Part shown: positions 1-7,282 of the stretch, one piece after another
Position numbering within the stretch: position 1 is the first letter of the stretch
Layout: every line of letters begins with the position of its first letter
DNA from: an uncultured Muribaculaceae bacterium
GTDB taxonomy: Bacteria > Bacteroidota > Bacteroidia > Bacteroidales > Muribaculaceae
DNA: 22,519 nucleotides
Reading direction: 5' to 3'
Assembly (NCBI GenBank): GCA_934663645.1
Contig: CAKUKR010000036.1
Span: 1-22,519 of the forward strand
Notes under the pieces: generated by a model
The model's input: the letters and a program-made list of their open reading frames with translations, nothing else
Databases searched by the model: none
What the model was told of the DNA's origin: nothing
Program-made: the position numbers and the translations under genes

Positions 1-22
1 TTCCAAGGCAGGAGGATGAGTG

Positions 23-54
23 TTTGTGTAATCGGGATATAATGGCTAATTTTG
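23..54 (+). promoter_or_regulatory. Bacteroidetes-type promoter for the GNAT-TPR gene
   Basis: TTTG at 23-26, a 20-bp spacer, then TAATTTTG at 47-54. This is a full match to the Bacteroidetes primary sigma consensus (TTTG, 19-21 bp, TAnnTTTG). Transcription should start near 58-62. That makes the in-frame TTG at 59 too close to the 5' end to serve as the start codon and favours the ATG at 86. No transcription data support this; it rests on motif and spacing. Confidence 0.75.
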
Positions 55-85
55 CAGATTGAGAATACAATTAGAGTTTGAACTT

Positions 86-910
86 ATGTCAGCACATAGT
101 TTCCCTTCCAAGTTTGATTGTTTGTGCTGTAGTCTGGAGCTGGTACAGCCCTCGAATGTCAGCATTGTAGAGGAGCTTTTTCGTTTCCCGGATGTACGGC
201 GTTACTACATTTTGAGAAAAGACCATGCGGCAAACATCCGCAGTTTTTGCCAGTATATCATTGATGCCAACGATCAATATGCATCGTTGAACTACATAAT
301 TTATGACAGGAACGGGATAGGGGTCGGCTTTATATCTGCTGACCCAAGAAAAGAAGTCGATAACGGCCCGCTGTTGTGGAATTTAGGGTATGCGGTATTC
401 CCGGCAGAAAGATGCAAGGGCTATGCTTCAGCGGCGGTAAAAGGTATTTGCGATTTGTTGTTTCAACGTTTCCCTTTTTCGGTAATGATGCTTGATATCT
501 GTGTCGATAATGCCGGTTCGGAATGTGTGGCGAAAAAATGCGGTTTTGTTAAGCCTGGCAATGTTGGGTACATCGATCCTGAGCATGAAGATCTGGGCTT
601 GCGATTTCGGTGGGTTAAAAAGCTGGATGGTAGGCGGATGTTGTATTTTAACAAGGCTGTCTATTTTTACAGACAGAAGAATTATGCAGCGGCAATAGGT
701 GCTTTTCGCCAAGCCCTGTCAGAGCCATATCAAGTGGGTACTCCATACACGGACGCTCAAATCTATTCTAACATTGGAATGGCACTGTCGTCGATGCGTA
801 TGTACAGAGAAGCCTTTGATGCGCTGAAGAAAGCGCAGTCCCTCGGTTTAACCAACGCGAGCATTGAAAGGGAACTGACATGGTTGCGCATAAATGCAGG
901 ATTGTCATAG
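86..910 (+). CDS. GNAT-family N-acetyltransferase with C-terminal TPR-like domain
   Basis: Predicted cytoplasmic acetyl-CoA-dependent N-acetyltransferase of RimJ/RimL type; the substrate is unknown. From ATG 86 it has 274 residues. Residues about 16-165 are the GNAT fold: the acetyl-CoA loop is R109-x-x-G112-x-A114 after the beta-strand around residues 97-105, and the late-fold segment is DNAGSECVAKKCGF (141-154), typical of RimJ/RimL. Residues about 187-260 look like one to two TPR units (NKAVYFYRQKNYAAAIGAF, then IGMALSSMRMYREAFDAL). There is no signal peptide or membrane segment. The frame is open back to a TTG at 59, but that lies at the predicted transcription start. The LRR gene follows 53 bases downstream with no promoter I can see, so the two may be co-transcribed. 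Base composition is less GC-rich than the right-hand part of the window. The GNAT call is firm; the TPR call is good; function is unknown. Confidence 0.8.
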   Translation: MSAHSFPSKFDCLCCSLELVQPSNVSIVEELFRFPDVRRYYILRKDHAANIRSFCQYIIDANDQYASLNYIIYDRNGIGVGFISADPRKEVDNGPLLWNLGYAVFPAERCKGYASAAVKGICDLLFQRFPFSVMMLDICVDNAGSECVAKKCGFVKPGNVGYIDPEHEDLGLRFRWVKKLDGRRMLYFNKAVYFYRQKNYAAAIGAFRQALSEPYQVGTPYTDAQIYSNIGMALSSMRMYREAFDALKKAQSLGLTNASIERELTWLRINAGLS

Positions 911-963
911 GCAGATGCGGTATATGTCATAGTTAAGTCTCATGATAACGCAAAAACAAAAGT

Positions 964-2322
964 ATGGAAGATTTTATTACAGCATTCAGAGATAAATATC
1001 TTGCTGATGCAATCACCGACGAGTATGGCGTGAAATATAGCCCAGACGGCACTCGACTGCTGAAAGCTCCGGAAGATTTGACGGGGCATTATGAGATAAA
1101 AGCTGGTACAAAAGACATTCGCTGTTGCGCTTTTTCGAGGTGTGGATCGTTGACGAGCATTGTCATTCCAGACGGCGTGACGAGTATTGGCTTTGGAGTT
1201 TTTGATGGGTGTTCATCCTTGACGAGCATCGTCATTCCCAATAGTGTTACAAGCATCGGATTTACAGCCTTTCATTTGTGTTCTTCGCTGGAGAGCGTCA
1301 CAATCCGTGGCTGCGTCACAAGTTTAAGTGAAGGAACCTTTGCTAGATGCTCATCGTTGACGAGTATAATAATTCCCGACAGTGTGACAAGCATCGGCAG
1401 CAGAGCTTTTTATCTGTGTTCGTCATTGGCGAGTGTCTCGATTCCCGACAGTGTGACAAGCATAGGCGATGATGCTTTTGGGGGATGTTCATCGCTGAAG
1501 GACATCACAATCCCTGTTTCTGTATTGGAGATAATAGGAAATCCATTCTGTAACTGGAATGGAGAACTGGTCAATAAGTCATCATGTTTCGTATACGAGG
1601 GTGGTGTGTTGTTCAGCAAAAACAAAGATCGGCTAATCGCATTCCGGCGACAGGACGAGACTTCGTATAAAATTCCCGACAGTGTGACGAGCATCGGGGA
1701 TAATGCTTTTTGCCAGTGTTCATCCTTGACGAGTGTAGCAATACCCGACACCGTAATATGTATCGGGGATGGTGCTTTTTCAGAGTGTGGATCGTTGACG
1801 AGTATAATAATTCCCGACAGTGTGACGAGCATCGGGCAGAATGCTTTTTATGGTTGTTCGTCAATGACGAGCATCAACATTCCCGGCGGCGTGTCGAGTA
1901 TCGGCAATCATACTTTTGCATGGTGCGGGTCGTTGACGAGTATCGTCATTCCCGACAGTGTGACAAGCATCGGAGACAATGCTTTTGGCGGCTGTTCATC
2001 GTTGACAAGCATCAACATTCCTCACGGTGTGACGAGCATCGGATACGGCGCTTTTGCAGGCTGTTCTTCACTGACGAGCATCGTCATTCCCGATAGTGTA
2101 ACGAGCATTGATGGCGATGCTTTTGGTTTTTGTTCATCGTTGTCAAGCATTACAATTCCTGACAGTGTGACAAGCATTGACGACACGGCTTTTGAGCGAT
2201 GTGACTCTTTGAACGAAGAGGTTAAAACGGAAATATTACGGCGTTTTGGAGATCGAGTCTTTTTAACCATAGATGAAGTGGCGGAAGAAGATTTGTTGAA
2301 GCGGGGTATAGTATTTGACTGA
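964..2322 (+). CDS. BspA-type leucine-rich repeat protein (LRR_5 repeats), no signal peptide
   Basis: This 452-residue protein is almost wholly made of 23-residue BspA/Treponema-type LRRs of the form IxIPDSVTSIGxxAFxxCSSLTS. Repeat starts fall at residues 66, 89, 112, 135, 158 and 181, then 235, 258, 281, 304, 327, 350, 373 and 396. An island at about 181-234 breaks the array; it carries the GGVLFSKNKDRLIAF hairpin common in this family. The N-terminus (MEDFITAFRDKYLADAITDE) is hydrophilic with no signal peptide or lipobox, and there is no C-terminal sorting domain, so it is probably cytoplasmic. The C-terminal 35 residues are a charged helical cap. One Cys per repeat recurs at exact 23-residue spacing. 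Known BspA-type proteins bind proteins, often at surfaces; here the partner is unknown. It lies 53 bases after the GNAT-TPR gene. Confidence 0.88.
   Translation: MEDFITAFRDKYLADAITDEYGVKYSPDGTRLLKAPEDLTGHYEIKAGTKDIRCCAFSRCGSLTSIVIPDGVTSIGFGVFDGCSSLTSIVIPNSVTSIGFTAFHLCSSLESVTIRGCVTSLSEGTFARCSSLTSIIIPDSVTSIGSRAFYLCSSLASVSIPDSVTSIGDDAFGGCSSLKDITIPVSVLEIIGNPFCNWNGELVNKSSCFVYEGGVLFSKNKDRLIAFRRQDETSYKIPDSVTSIGDNAFCQCSSLTSVAIPDTVICIGDGAFSECGSLTSIIIPDSVTSIGQNAFYGCSSMTSINIPGGVSSIGNHTFAWCGSLTSIVIPDSVTSIGDNAFGGCSSLTSINIPHGVTSIGYGAFAGCSSLTSIVIPDSVTSIDGDAFGFCSSLSSITIPDSVTSIDDTAFERCDSLNEEVKTEILRRFGDRVFLTIDEVAEEDLLKRGIVFD
1144..1503 (+). repeat. 69-bp tandem repeat block 1 inside the LRR gene
   Basis: About five in-frame copies of a 69-bp unit encoding 23-residue LRRs (residues 61-180). 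Copies share long near-identical cores such as attcccgacagtgtgac and differ mainly around the three variable residues after the SIG motif. Similarity at DNA level, not only protein level, suggests recent duplication or gene conversion. Confidence 0.85.
1669..2208 (+). repeat. 69-bp tandem repeat block 2 inside the LRR gene
   Basis: About eight further in-frame copies of the same 69-bp unit (residues 236-415), separated from block 1 by the 54-residue island. The phase is kept exactly within the block. Such arrays are prone to copy-number change by slippage or recombination, and to assembly collapse with short reads. Confidence 0.85.
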
Positions 2323-2372
2323 TTCAGTGAATACGGCACGTTGTGTTCTCGCGTTGGCTCGGAGGTGGGGCT

Positions 2373-2404
2373 GTTGCAAGTGTCGGGGATATTTGCTAAC
2401 TTTG
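2373..2404 (+). promoter_or_regulatory. Promoter for the pyrophosphate-dependent phosphofructokinase gene
   Basis: TAACTTTG at 2397-2404 matches the -7 consensus. GTTG at 2373-2376, 20 bp upstream, is a three-of-four match to the -33 TTTG. The leader to the ATG at 2440 is about 30 bases and A-rich, as is usual in this phylum. Confidence 0.65.
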
Positions 2405-2439
2405 CAATCTGGTAAAAAATCTACATAGAGAAGGTAACT

Positions 2440-4110
2440 ATGAAAAAGAGTGCATTGCAGAAAATCCGGGCGAACTATGTCCCCAAGCTGCCAAAGGCTC
2501 TCCAAGGCCCGGTGAAGATTAACGTCGGCGAAAACACGGAGTCCGTTGGCAATCAGGAGGAAATCAAGAAGCTGTTTCCCAATACATACGGCATGCCTGT
2601 CGTGGAGTTTGTCCATGACGATAACCCGAAGCGGCTGGAAGAGCCTTTCAATGTGGGCATCATCCTCTCGGGCGGCCAGGCTCCTGGCGGACATAACGTC
2701 GTGAGCGGGATCTTCGATGGTATAAAGACACTCAATCCGGAGTGCCGCCTCTACGGTTTCCTTATGGGTCCTGCCGGGTTCATCAACCATCAGTACATGG
2801 AACTGACAGCCGGCTACATAAAGGAGTACCGCAACACGGGCGGCTTCGACATCATCGGGTCGGGTCGTACCAAGCTCGAGACTCCCGAGCAGTTTGACCG
2901 TGGCCTGGAAATCCTCGAGGAACTGAACATACAGGCGTTGGTCATCATAGGCGGTGACGACTCGAATACCAATGCAGCTGTGCTGGCTGAATACTACAAA
3001 GCCAAAGGCGTTGACATACAGGTCATCGGCGTGCCTAAGACCATCGACGGCGACCTGAAGAACGAGTGGATTGAGGCCTCTTTCGGTTTCGACACTGCGT
3101 GCAAGGTATACAGCGAGGTGATTGGCAACATACAGCGCGACTGCAACTCTGCCAAGAAATACTACCACTTCATCAAGCTGATGGGCCGCTCGGCATCGCA
3201 CATCGCACTGGAGTGCGCGTTGCAGACACAGCCCAATGTGTGCCTGATTTCGGAGGAGATTCAGGCTAAGCGCATGACCCTCGACAATATAGTAAGCTAC
3301 CTCTGCTATGTCATTTCGGAACGAGCCAAACTCGGCTGGAACTTCGGTACGGTCATCATCCCCGAGGGCCTCATCGAGTTCATACCGTCGATGAAGCGGC
3401 TGATAAGCGAGCTGAACGACGTGCTGGAGGAGAATGCCGAGGAGCTGGAAGGTCTCGAGGAACTCGACAAGCTCATAGCTATCCACGCTCACCTTTCTCC
3501 TGTCAATGCTGAACTGTACAAGTCGCTGCCAAAGAACATCGCGCTTCAACTCAGCCTGGACCGTGACCAGCACGGCAATGTGCAGGTATCGCTGATCGAG
3601 ACCGAGAGCCTGATTTCGGAGATGGTCGCCAAGCGTCTTGAGGAGATGGCGGAGACAGGTGAGTATGTGGGCAAGTTTGCCACGCAGCACCACTTCTTCG
3701 GCTATGAAGGCCGCTGCGCAGACCCCTCCAACTTTGACGCTGACTACACATACGCTCTCGGCTACAATGCTGCAATGCTCATCAATTCAGGGTTGACAGG
3801 ATACATGTCGTCTATCCGCAACCTGACCGATGCCAATCACGAGAACTGGATCCCTGGAGGTGTGCCTATCACCATGATGATGAATATGGAACGTCGCAAG
3901 GGTCAGGACAAGCCTGTCATCAAGAAGGCGTTGGTCAACCTGAACGGAGGGCCGTACCTGAAATATGCATCGATGCGCGAGACGCTGGCTCTCAACACTC
4001 TGTACCAGTACCCTGGTCCTATCCAGTATTTCGGCCCGTCAGAGATATGTGACCGTCCGCCGATGACGCTGTTGCTCGAACATGCCGAGCCAGTCACTAT
4101 TGTAGAATAA
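2440..4110 (+). CDS. pfp: Diphosphate--fructose-6-phosphate 1-phosphotransferase (PPi-PFK)
   Basis: Phosphorylates fructose 6-phosphate to fructose 1,6-bisphosphate with pyrophosphate as donor; a reversible cytoplasmic glycolytic step. At 556 residues it fits the long PPi-PFK clade. Phosphoryl-donor loop GGQAPGGH is at 78-85. GGDDS is at 171-175; the second Asp, where ATP enzymes have Gly, marks PPi use. The catalytic segment PKTIDGDLKN (199-208) carries the PPi-type Lys before TIDGD. The fructose 6-phosphate segment MGRSASH is at 248-254 and PEGL lies further on. It is a single gene with its own promoter and a strong terminator, converging on the minus-strand exonuclease group. No allosteric domain beyond the clade norm was noticed. 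Confidence 0.95.
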   Translation: MKKSALQKIRANYVPKLPKALQGPVKINVGENTESVGNQEEIKKLFPNTYGMPVVEFVHDDNPKRLEEPFNVGIILSGGQAPGGHNVVSGIFDGIKTLNPECRLYGFLMGPAGFINHQYMELTAGYIKEYRNTGGFDIIGSGRTKLETPEQFDRGLEILEELNIQALVIIGGDDSNTNAAVLAEYYKAKGVDIQVIGVPKTIDGDLKNEWIEASFGFDTACKVYSEVIGNIQRDCNSAKKYYHFIKLMGRSASHIALECALQTQPNVCLISEEIQAKRMTLDNIVSYLCYVISERAKLGWNFGTVIIPEGLIEFIPSMKRLISELNDVLEENAEELEGLEELDKLIAIHAHLSPVNAELYKSLPKNIALQLSLDRDQHGNVQVSLIETESLISEMVAKRLEEMAETGEYVGKFATQHHFFGYEGRCADPSNFDADYTYALGYNAAMLINSGLTGYMSSIRNLTDANHENWIPGGVPITMMMNMERRKGQDKPVIKKALVNLNGGPYLKYASMRETLALNTLYQYPGPIQYFGPSEICDRPPMTLLLEHAEPVTIVE

Positions 4111-4142
4111 CCGTCATCTGAACAGAACGACGGCTGTATACG

Positions 4143-4180
4143 GTTAGTGCCTCCCGACAGGGGCACTAACTATTTTTTCT
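4143..4180 (+). terminator. Rho-independent terminator after pfp
   Basis: Stem GTTAGTGCC (4143-4151) pairs with GGCACTAAC (4162-4170) around a short loop and is followed by six T from 4173. It points along the + strand. A smaller hairpin, ccgtc/gacgg at 4111-4133, lies between the pfp stop codon and this stem. The minus-strand membrane-protein gene ends inside the structure, but there is no T tract on its far side. Confidence 0.88.
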
Positions 4181-4394
4181 CGGGGTTGTTTTCGCGGCGT
4201 TCTTGCAGCTTCTGCTTCTTGCGCAGGAAAACGGCGAGGGCAATGATTATTGCGAGTTCTATTGCAATAGAGCCGAAATATCGCAGCCCGTCCCCTTGCA
4301 CGGTGAGGGTGTCGCGCCCGATGTATGCCATGACGATTATGTAGGCGAGCAGCAGCGCGGGCAGCCAGATGTACTTTGTCCTCCTGAAATTCAT
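4170..4394 (-). CDS. Small two-helix membrane protein, function unknown
   Basis: 74 residues. A basic N-terminus (MNFRRTK) leads into a hydrophobic helix at about 8-25, a polar turn (GRDTLTVQGDGLRY), a second helix at about 41-57, and a strongly basic/acidic tail (RKKQKLQERRENNPEKK). Its ATG overlaps the exonuclease stop as ATGA (4391-4394), which indicates translational coupling and supports a real gene. The family is not recognised. The stop codon is at 4170-4172, at the edge of the convergent pfp terminator. Confidence 0.75.
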   Translation of the reverse strand: MNFRRTKYIWLPALLLAYIIVMAYIGRDTLTVQGDGLRYFGSIAIELAIIIALAVFLRKKQKLQERRENNPEKK

Positions 4395-5065
4395 TGTTGC
4401 TGTGGGTTGTCGGCAGTTTCCGCAGTTTCCTCAGGGGTGTCCCGAAGTATGTACTGCGACTCGCGCGGCTTGAAGATGCGGTTGCCGATGGCATTGTATA
4501 TCTGTATGCAGGCGTATGCGTCGAGAGCGGCGTATGCCTGCTGGTGGTCAGTAAGCGTCGGCGCTTCCCAGTTTGAGAGCCGCTGGTTTTTGGATATCCG
4601 CTGGCCGAAGACGATGGCGTAGATGCGTGAGAGGGAGTTGTCAATGATGCCCGACTGTTTGACGTATGTCTGCAGGTCAACAAATCCCTTGGGATTGAAC
4701 TTGCGTATTTTGGAGAGGTTGGTGAAGTCGTCGTGAAGCGACAGTCCGACTTTGATTTTCACGGGGTCCTCGAGCAGCTCCACAATTTTGTCGCAGAACC
4801 CGCACTTGTTGATGCGGAAAAGGAAGCACTCGTTTTTGCCGCAAAGCTGTATCAGGGACACCTTGTATGACACACCCTTTTTGAACGACGGGCGTGTTTC
4901 CGTGTCGAAGCCGATAATCTTCGCTTTCCGCAGGGTCTCAATTGCGGCAGGCACATCCTCCGCCTTTTCGATGACCGTGATTTTATGGGTGTATTCGGCA
5001 GCGGGGAGTGTGGCGAGCTGCTGTTTTGAAATGCTTATCTTGAGAGTGTCGAGTATAGACCTCAT
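4391..5065 (-). CDS. DEDDy 3'-5' exonuclease, RNase D-like
   Basis: Cytoplasmic nuclease predicted to remove nucleotides from 3' ends by two-metal-ion catalysis; RNA or DNA preference cannot be read from sequence. At 224 residues it is a bare catalytic domain without the HRDC domains of true RNase D. Exo I is FDTET with D54 and E56; Exo II is HDDF with D113 the likely ligand; Exo III is YAALD with Y178 and D182, which defines the DEDDy subgroup. The C-terminal tail is Glu/Thr/Gln-rich and probably disordered. The gene starts 40 bases after bioD and its stop overlaps the start of the small membrane protein. It resembles the stand-alone 3'-5' exonuclease common in Bacteroidales. Confidence 0.88.
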   Translation of the reverse strand: MRSILDTLKISISKQQLATLPAAEYTHKITVIEKAEDVPAAIETLRKAKIIGFDTETRPSFKKGVSYKVSLIQLCGKNECFLFRINKCGFCDKIVELLEDPVKIKVGLSLHDDFTNLSKIRKFNPKGFVDLQTYVKQSGIIDNSLSRIYAIVFGQRISKNQRLSNWEAPTLTDHQQAYAALDAYACIQIYNAIGNRIFKPRESQYILRDTPEETAETADNPQQQ

Positions 5066-5105
5066 GAGTGTTCGGTTGAATAGGTTGTGTTATGGTGTGT
5101 CGCGG

Positions 5106-5756
5106 TCAGTCCATTACGATGTAGTGTGCAGCCGGGTGTTGACTGGCAACATACTCGCGCAGGTATTTGCGCGTTTCGTCGCTGATGATTCTGTCAGTGT
5201 CGAAATAGGTGTTGTATATTACCGCCCACAGCGTAGCTCCGCCGCGTTCAAGAGCCTGGAGTGTCAGCAGCGCATGGTTGATAGAGCCGAGCTGTCCGTT
5301 TACGACTACGGCTGTCGGCAAATTGTGCTGGACGATGTAGTCGAGGGTCATGAAGTCCTCTTTGAGCGGCACCATAAGTCCGCCGGCACCCTCTACAAGC
5401 ACGCAGTCATATTCGCTTGCGAGCCTTTCAGTGCATCGGGCGGCAACGTCATAGTCCAATTTTGCGCCGTCGATGCGAGCTGCGAGGTGTGGCGAGGCGG
5501 GGTAGGAGAGTATTATAGGGTCTGTCGTGTGGTCGAGGTCTCGCGGCTGTAGGGGTATGCCCATGATGCGGCGGTGCGCCTCGATGTCCTCGCTGCGGTC
5601 GCGGCAGCCCGTCTGTATGAGTTTTTGGGTGATGACCTTTCTGCCGGCCTGTGCCATGCGCTTTGCCAGCCAGCCTGTGGCGTATGTCTTGCCCACGTCA
5701 GTACCTGTGCCGGTGACGAAAATGACGCGGGGCGCGTCAACAAATATCTCGTCCAT
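5106..5756 (-). CDS. bioD: Dethiobiotin synthase
   Basis: ATP-dependent closure of the ureido ring of dethiobiotin from 7,8-diaminopelargonate and CO2, the penultimate biotin step; cytoplasmic dimer in the family. The modified Walker A GTGTDVGKT is at 16-24. K45 in KLIQTG corresponds to the active-site Lys segment (KPVQTG in many homologues). VEGAGGLMVPL is at 121-131. From ATG at 5754-5756 the length is 216 residues, normal for the family. The frame is open 16 codons further upstream, but that extension is low-complexity and not family-like. No other biotin gene is in the window, so bioD is separated from bioABF here. It lies downstream of glyA, beyond a large hairpin. Confidence 0.92.
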   Translation of the reverse strand: MDEIFVDAPRVIFVTGTGTDVGKTYATGWLAKRMAQAGRKVITQKLIQTGCRDRSEDIEAHRRIMGIPLQPRDLDHTTDPIILSYPASPHLAARIDGAKLDYDVAARCTERLASEYDCVLVEGAGGLMVPLKEDFMTLDYIVQHNLPTAVVVNGQLGSINHALLTLQALERGGATLWAVIYNTYFDTDRIISDETRKYLREYVASQHPAAHYIVMD

Positions 5757-5806
5757 GATGATAGTCGATTTGTCGTATGATGTAGGAGAGGGGTTTTGGC
5801 ACACTA

Positions 5807-5844
5807 TAATAGCTATGGTCGCCTCGGGGACGCCATAGCTATTA
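5807..5844 (-). terminator. 12-bp perfect inverted repeat between glyA and bioD (terminator-like)
   Basis: Arms taatagctatgg (5807-5818) and ccatagctatta (5833-5844) are exact complements around a 14-base loop. The structure starts 19 bases after the glyA stop. It is AT-rich with no clear T run on either side, so it is a weak candidate for intrinsic termination. It could instead be an mRNA 3' stabiliser or a protein-binding palindrome ahead of bioD. Confidence 0.5.
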
Positions 5845-5863
5845 CAGTCTGAGAGTCGTCTGA

Positions 5864-7144
5864 TTACCAGGCGAACATCGGGTATGCGTTCATCAGTTCG
5901 TTGACCTGTGCGCGAACTTCTGCGATTACGTTCTCGTCGTCAGCGTTGGAGAGCACGCGGTCGATGAAGTCTGCGATAGTCTCCATGAGTTCCTCCTTAG
6001 CGCCGCGAGTAGTGATAGCGGCAGTGCCGAAGCGGAGGCCAGAAGTCAGGAACGGGCTGCGTGTGTCGTAGGGCACCATGTTCTTGTTGGCAGTGATGTC
6101 TGCCTCTACAAGCACGCGCTCTGCCTTCTTGCCGCTCATTTCGGGGAACTTGGGACGCAGGTCCACGAGCATGCAGTGGTTGTCTGTGCCGTCAGAGATA
6201 ATCTTGTATCCACGGGCGATGAGAGCAGCTGCGAGAGCAGAAGCGTTTTTCTTCACCTGCTCGGCGTATGCACGCCATTCGGGCTGGAGGCACTCGCCGA
6301 AGGCAACAGCTTTGGCAGCGATGACGTGTTCGAGCGGGCCGCCCTGTACGCCGGGGAATACAGCAGAGTCGAGCAGAGCTGACATCTTCTTGATTTCGCC
6401 CTTCGGAGTCTTCTTGCCCCATGGGTTGTCGAAGTCCTTGCCCATGAGGATCATGCCGCCACGCGGACCACGAAGGGTCTTGTGTGTGGTGGTAGTGACG
6501 ATGTGTGCGTGCTTAACCGGGTTCTCGAGCAGTCCGGCTGCGATGAGACCTGCGGGGTGTGCCATGTCAACCATGAAGATTGCACCGATCTCGTCGGCAA
6601 GTTTGCGGATGCGAGCATAGTCCCATTCGCGGCTGTAAGCGCTTGCACCGGCGATGATGAGTTTCGGACGCTGTGCGCGTGCCTTCTCCTCCATTTCCTC
6701 GTAGTTCACACGGCCTGTCTCGGCGTGAACAGTGTAGCTGATGGGGTTGAACATCAGGCCGGAGAAGTTTACAGGGCTGCCGTGGCTGAGGTGTCCGCCG
6801 TGGCTGAGGTCCATTCCCATGAAAGTGTCGCCGGCTTTGAGGCAAGCCATGAACACAGCCATGTTGGCCTGTGCGCCGCTGTGAGGCTGCACGTTTACCC
6901 ATTCTGCATCGAACAGTTTCTTCGCGCGTTCGCGGGCAAGGTTTTCAACCTCGTCCACGACCTGGCAGCCGCCGTAGTAGCGGTGAGCGGGATAGCCTTC
7001 TGCATACTTGTTGGTCAGGCAAGACCCCATAGCCTTCATCACCTCGTCGCTGACGAAGTTTTCGCTTGCTATCAACTCGATGCCGCGACGCTGGCGCAGG
7101 TGCTCGCGGTCGATCATGTCAAAGATTTGATTGTCTCTCTGCAT
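5864..7144 (-). CDS. glyA: Serine hydroxymethyltransferase
   Basis: PLP enzyme converting serine and tetrahydrofolate to glycine and 5,10-methylene-THF, the main source of one-carbon units; cytoplasmic. The 426 residues match the family. ELIASEN is at 23-29, YYGGC at 56-60, D193 (VDMAHPAG) contacts the PLP ring, and [14 protein letters not shown] (217-230) holds the Schiff-base Lys K222. It begins with ATG at 7142-7144 after an A-rich leader. It has its own canonical promoter immediately behind nqrF and a structured leader. 5-formyl-THF cyclo-ligase, which acts in the same folate pool, is encoded at 17788-18336. Confidence 0.96.
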   Translation of the reverse strand: MQRDNQIFDMIDREHLRQRRGIELIASENFVSDEVMKAMGSCLTNKYAEGYPAHRYYGGCQVVDEVENLARERAKKLFDAEWVNVQPHSGAQANMAVFMACLKAGDTFMGMDLSHGGHLSHGSPVNFSGLMFNPISYTVHAETGRVNYEEMEEKARAQRPKLIIAGASAYSREWDYARIRKLADEIGAIFMVDMAHPAGLIAAGLLENPVKHAHIVTTTTHKTLRGPRGGMILMGKDFDNPWGKKTPKGEIKKMSALLDSAVFPGVQGGPLEHVIAAKAVAFGECLQPEWRAYAEQVKKNASALAAALIARGYKIISDGTDNHCMLVDLRPKFPEMSGKKAERVLVEADITANKNMVPYDTRSPFLTSGLRFGTAAITTRGAKEELMETIADFIDRVLSNADDENVIAEVRAQVNELMNAYPMFAW

Positions 7145-7189
7145 ATTTGTTCTATATTTTTGCTTGTTTGATTGTATTTTTTACTTGCT

Positions 7190-7231
7190 GTTGCGCAGTG
7201 TCATACCTTTGCCGGTATGTCGCCGCGCAAT
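7190..7231 (-). promoter_or_regulatory. Leader hairpin at the 5' end of the glyA transcript
   Basis: Read on the minus strand, TTGCGC (7230-7225) pairs with GCGCAA (7196-7191) and an inner CATACC (7219-7214) pairs with GGTATG (7207-7202), with a short mismatched middle and a GGCAAA loop. The structure begins almost exactly at the predicted transcription start. An A-rich, probably unstructured stretch of about 45 bases separates it from the start codon. There is no T tract, so it is not a terminator. It may stabilise the mRNA or be a regulatory leader; I do not recognise a known riboswitch. Confidence 0.55.
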
Positions 7232-7237
7232 CTGCTG

Positions 7238-7269
7238 CAAAGGTAGCAAGAGGACAGCGAATAACCAAA
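7238..7269 (-). promoter_or_regulatory. Promoter for glyA
   Basis: On the minus strand, TTTG (complement of 7266-7269), a 20-bp spacer, then TACCTTTG (complement of 7238-7245). This is a perfect Bacteroidetes consensus promoter. It sits only 13 bases downstream of the nqrF stop codon, so glyA can be transcribed separately from the nqr operon. Confidence 0.8.
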
Positions 7270-7282
7270 TTTTCAGGGAGCA

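Noticed and set aside
1144..2208. CRISPR-like periodicity
   Set aside because: The period is 69 bp with no unique spacers, and the repeats are in-frame coding units of one gene.
1410..2339. Several antisense and alternate-frame open frames with internal repeats in the LRR gene
   Set aside because: They repeat only because the 69-bp unit does. The + frame gives canonical LRR_5 protein; the others give none.
2263..3693. A 476-codon open frame antisense to the phosphofructokinase gene
   Set aside because: Opposite a well-conserved enzyme; it is His/Leu/Arg-rich with no recognisable motif and would begin inside pfp. A codon-bias shadow.
5757..5804. Longer bioD from an upstream in-frame start at 5804
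   Set aside because: Adds 16 residues without family similarity; the ATG at 5756 gives normal length and places the Walker A loop near the usual position.
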